From the NCBI GenBank assembly GCA_900617975.1, contig UZAE01014965.1, positions 1-10,960 of the forward strand: a stretch of 10,960 nucleotides of DNA. Direction: 5' to 3'. The position numbers and the translations under genes are program-made. The notes beneath the pieces were generated by a model. It was given only the letters and a program-made list of their open reading frames with translations, was not told the origin of the DNA and did not search any database. Of this stretch, positions 7,663-10,960 are shown piece after piece (within the stretch, counting starts at the first letter, position 1; each line of letters begins with the position of its first letter). The stretch is from Rodentolepis nana. Its lineage: Eukaryota > Platyhelminthes > Cestoda > Cyclophyllidea > Hymenolepididae.

Positions 7663-7929
7663 TTAGTGGTAAAATAGACTGGCTGGTGATGCCGAAGGTA
7701 GTTGGCGGAGCAATTGATACTCTTTGCCTGATGGAAACAATTTCCAGCCACATTCTGACTTGGTGGTTGGGACGAAGTCATCCACCACACAATCATGTGC
7801 ATTTGTGGCATTTCCACTACAAGACGCACCACATCGTCCATTTAGCCAAATATACGGCCTTTTTGAATGATCTTGAGTAAAATTTTCTGCCAACGAGAAG
7901 GGGGCATAATTATTTAAGCTCAAGCTCAT
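7663..7929 (-). CDS. Unrecognised 88-codon open frame in a GC-richer patch
   Basis: ATG at 7927-7929, stop TAA at 7663-7665. The product has four Cys in the segment GRCGASCSGNATNAHDCVVDD plus one later in SECGW, one N-glycosylation-type motif (NAT), and no clear signal peptide. The same patch is also open on the minus strand at 7617-7841 and on the plus strand at about 7686-7880, so at most one of the three can be real. The patch is richer in G and C than its flanks, as an exon would be, but I see no matching domain and no clear splice sites. It may be an exon fragment, transposon remnant or chance. Confidence 0.15.
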   Translation of the reverse strand: MSLSLNNYAPFSLAENFTQDHSKRPYIWLNGRCGASCSGNATNAHDCVVDDFVPTTKSECGWKLFPSGKEYQLLRQLPSASPASLFYH

Positions 7930-9765
7930 AATTCACTATTTGCCCGACTCTACCATCGATATATATTAAGTAGTCTCAAAAATTGAATTGCCGTTTAGAA
8001 AAAACAGGAGCATAGTTACAAAGAGTTGTTAGGCTCACGATGAGAACAGTCAATGATTGAATTGATTTAGATTCACACTTACTCTGACATTATAGAATTA
8101 AAGTGGTTGAGCAAAGAGAATTAAGAATGATTCAAGAAGCTAATTGGAATGTGAAAGTGTCCCACCCAGTCCCCCCCCCCTCTCCCCTCTATACACATCA
8201 ATTCAGTCAATGGCAGAAAGCCCTATTTCCTACTTATGGGAGCAAGAAATTGAGGTCTGTGGTGTTGGCGTAATATGGGCCAACTCGAATCAGCCGTAAT
8301 CGCCCCCTATGCACCAATAGCAATGAAGTGGTCTCTGAGAGACGATCACTTTACTCATCCTACACAACGCTAAACCATCTACTGTGTTTGTTAACTTACT
8401 GATTGGTTAATTGCCTCGTTTATTCTTCCTACAATCTCATATCTGCAAATTATTGCAAAACATGAACCCGATTTAATTGTTTTATTACCGAATTTTGTGC
8501 CTCATTCTTTCCACTCACCTAGTTAAGCAATTCGACCCAAAGTTCTAGTATTTTATCAACAAAATCTCTTTTAAGAATTGATTTTCAATAAGTCATGTGC
8601 ACATTTGAATGGTAGATATTGTCACAATCATTTCGATGCAAGCAAATTTAACATTTGATCATTCGAAATAATGGACGTAGATTAAATGTATTCAAACACT
8701 TTTAATCATGTTAGCTGAGAGCATAATTCATAATTTGTTATATCCACTATACGTCTTCTTCTTCTACTATTTCACTGAGATGACTAGACCATTTCGGAGG
8801 CTCCTCCATACTAGGACATTTTGACATAGAGACAACTGAGGCAAAGTGGATGCGTATTAGCTTGGAATTCATCTACAAACACTCACAGTGGCAGTTACGA
8901 ATTCCCAAATTGAAAAGTGAAAAAATTGTGAATGTGAAAATGGTTTGCCATTGTATTCAATCATTCATCTTCACAAAATGCATATCAGTATTTTGGAAAC
9001 AAAAGTGAATTAATGTAATAATGGACATGTTATGGACTCGTTAATGGTTGGAGGAAACGGAGGCGTGAAGGTCATCTCCCGACTTGCTGCAATCATTTCA
9101 CTATCCATTGAATGACTCCAACACCAACAACAACTAGACGAAATAACAATTAAACCTCAGTGAATGGGTGGAAAGATTTCCACAGGTAATTGGAACTATT
9201 AGGTAAAAGAGAGTAAAATACTTGCAAATAATGGTCCAATTTTGATACCTATTTGTGTAAACACCAAAATTTTATGAATAGCTTGATTGTAAGAAGAGGT
9301 ATTCAAATTTATTGGAAAGCTATAATTTCTTTGCAAATTCGTTCTCTATCTCATAATGCTGCATTTCATTGCAAAGGCAGTGGAATCTCTAACTAGTGAA
9401 ATAGTAAACATGCATTTCATCAAGTCGAAGTTTCATTTAATCAGCGATTGGTGCCTCTAGCGAAACAAAATGTGTTCTCAAACACCATGAAATCAATTTT
9501 TAGCGATATTGATAGTGATATTAAACACTTGATTGACAATTTATTCATTAAATCGAACTATCAAAGTATTAATTTTGAGTTAAAACTAATTGCAATTTAC
9601 CAGAACAAGTTTACTAATTTTTCCATTTGGCATCAATAATTTTGTAGTGTTCAACTCTTTAAAATATAACTTAATTAGGAACTTAACACTTTATTAGAAA
9701 ATGTTCTATTAAATAAAAGTTATTCACAAAACGGTTCCTGCAATTGATTTTAACTTTTAAGTTCC
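7930..9765. other. AT-rich non-coding stretch, no gene recognised
   Basis: Includes a ten-base C run at 8171-8180 within a C/T-rich segment (8161-8190) and a somewhat GC-richer patch near 8255-8350. The only open frames are short, such as 63 codons near 9448-9639 without an obvious family. No RNA gene or transposon ends were seen. Confidence 0.45.
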
Positions 9766-10071
9766 ATGTCAGTGAGGCAGAGCCCAATTACACCTATTCC
9801 ACCTAATGCATCTCTTTTTTCTATACATTTGCTGCAGCTTAGCAAATCATTCAATTTTGTTGGGCACCTGAATTTGCGTGTTCTACTTCACTCAATAATC
9901 TGGATTTACCACCTGACACAACTACCTAACTACTCTGCTCCAATACTACAGTGGGGTTTTGCAGACAGAACCACTATTACCCTTAAGGTGAAACAGACGA
10001 TCAAGTACATGCGATCAATTGTGAAGATGGAAATCATCGATTTTCAGCTCATTTTTGACCCTTTTGATTAG
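9766..10071 (+). CDS. Unrecognised 101-codon open frame
   Basis: ATG at 9766-9768, stop TAG at 10069-10071. The predicted peptide is hydrophobic in its first half (many Leu, Ile, Phe) and basic around residues 65-90, with no motif I recognise. Composition is like the surrounding AT-rich DNA, and no promoter, splice or polyadenylation signal stands out. Most likely a chance frame; listed because it starts with a true ATG and exceeds 100 codons. Confidence 0.1.
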   Translation: MSVRQSPITPIPPNASLFSIHLLQLSKSFNFVGHLNLRVLLHSIIWIYHLTQLPNYSAPILQWGFADRTTITLKVKQTIKYMRSIVKMEIIDFQLIFDPFD

Positions 10072-10960
10072 ATGAGAGTAGTGATGCTGAAAAGTTGGCG
10101 AGTAATTATATCAAAAGTAGAGAAGATAAATCGAAGCTGGTAACATCCGGAGTGTCAACTTATTCGTCACCAATCACTTTCAAGTTTATTTAGTAGAGGA
10201 CTAACTTGATCAAGTGTGACTATGAATAGATGCTCTATTGTTGGCCTCAAATAATCAAACTAGGTGCGATATAGTGAACATGGTGACCCACAATCAAATG
10301 GGAAAGGAATTCCCCATATTCCCATGACCACAAAATCTCATTGTCAATACAGAATGACGACAAATTTTCTTAGATAGACGTAGAGGTAGGCCGAGAAATG
10401 GAAATTAGACGAATCCACAAGAATGATTCGCAGTCGATTTTGCACCAACCGCCATGTCAGAATGTGGCTTGATTGAATTCGTTTTCACAGGTGTCAAGCA
10501 AACGAAAACATATTCCCCTCCATCTGCTATCAAAAACGCACCATCCGATTAGAATTATCTCTGTTCAAAGAGAGTTCGATTTAATAAATCACTTGTCCTC
10601 ATTAGTTTCATTTCAAGGTACATTTCCCTAACAAAAATAACTGTAGTTTATTTGTATTCATGAGTGATGGAAGTCTATATATACCATTTGATTGGAAATT
10701 GCTCCATTACATAAATTGTCAATCAAGTTGATATCTTTCCTCACATAACGCGATCTGTTGGAGATACGTTTTTTACATTTTATTTGCATTTCACCAATTA
10801 AAATTGTAAGACAGTTACAACGAAAGATTGCGTTTCGGTTAAGTGCACAGTTTTTATTGAATTAGCCTTAAAGATTATACAGAACTGTGTCGAAATCAAA
10901 AAAGCACATTCACCACCAAATGGCTATTATTCTATACTGATTGGCCTTGGTTGAAATAAG
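10072..10960. other. AT-rich non-coding stretch, no gene recognised
   Basis: Holds a perfect 12-bp palindrome ACTTGATCAAGT at 10204-10215, which is about what chance would give in 11 kb. No recognisable gene, repeat or RNA. Confidence 0.45.

Noticed and set aside
10378..10410. Reading RRGRPRNGN, reminiscent of a GRPR stretch in some transposon proteins
   Set aside because: The frame closes at once and there is no supporting homology on either side.
10456..10469. 14-base exact match GTCAGAATGTGGCT to the minus strand at 7746-7759
   Set aside because: The match does not extend meaningfully, and one such match is near chance expectation for 11 kb compared with itself on both strands.

Overview
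The window looks like AT-rich, non-coding nuclear DNA of an invertebrate animal. The only protein remains I recognise are of a non-LTR retrotransposon (LINE) whose RNase H and C-terminal sequences resemble copies I associate with arthropod genomes (spiders, insects). The species cannot be fixed from the sequence. There are no bacterial features: no operons, no Shine-Dalgarno-led gene rows and no dense coding.

The one well-defined locus is 5419-7417. A 1,971-bp LINE copy on the minus strand (5433-7403) lies between perfect 14-bp target site duplications. In transcription order it has a 102-nt 5' leader, an AP-like endonuclease domain (7301-6597), a join at a single undetermined base (n at 6596), then the post-reverse-transcriptase linker, RNase H domain and C-terminal Cys/His region (6595-5533). 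A 100-nt 3' UTR follows, with a G/C hairpin and a short TAA-type tail. The whole reverse transcriptase is missing and there is no upstream ORF1. Several in-frame stops and one further frameshift make the copy dead. RNase H plus a TAA-type tail points to the I group of LINEs.

A second, previously unobvious insertion lies at 152-427 on the plus strand. It is only 276 bp, is flanked by an 18-bp imperfect target site duplication (16 of 18 bases match), and begins at exactly the same 5' base as the large copy. Its first ~80 bp match the large copy's leader at about 80%. Its body is pyrimidine-rich and unlike the large copy, although a short stretch near its 3' end resembles the large copy's 3' UTR. 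It is a candidate short non-autonomous family mobilised by an I-like LINE. The differences between the two leaders cluster in one codon position (0:4:10), and that frame stays open through the whole short element, which is unexpected for an untranslated leader.

The remaining ~8.6 kb (446-5418 and 7418-10960) is intergenic or intronic in appearance. It has short microsatellites, homopolymeric G and C runs and a few unrecognised open frames (4609-5019, 7617-7929, 9766-10071), reported at low confidence. No tRNA, rRNA, CRISPR array or host gene was recognised.
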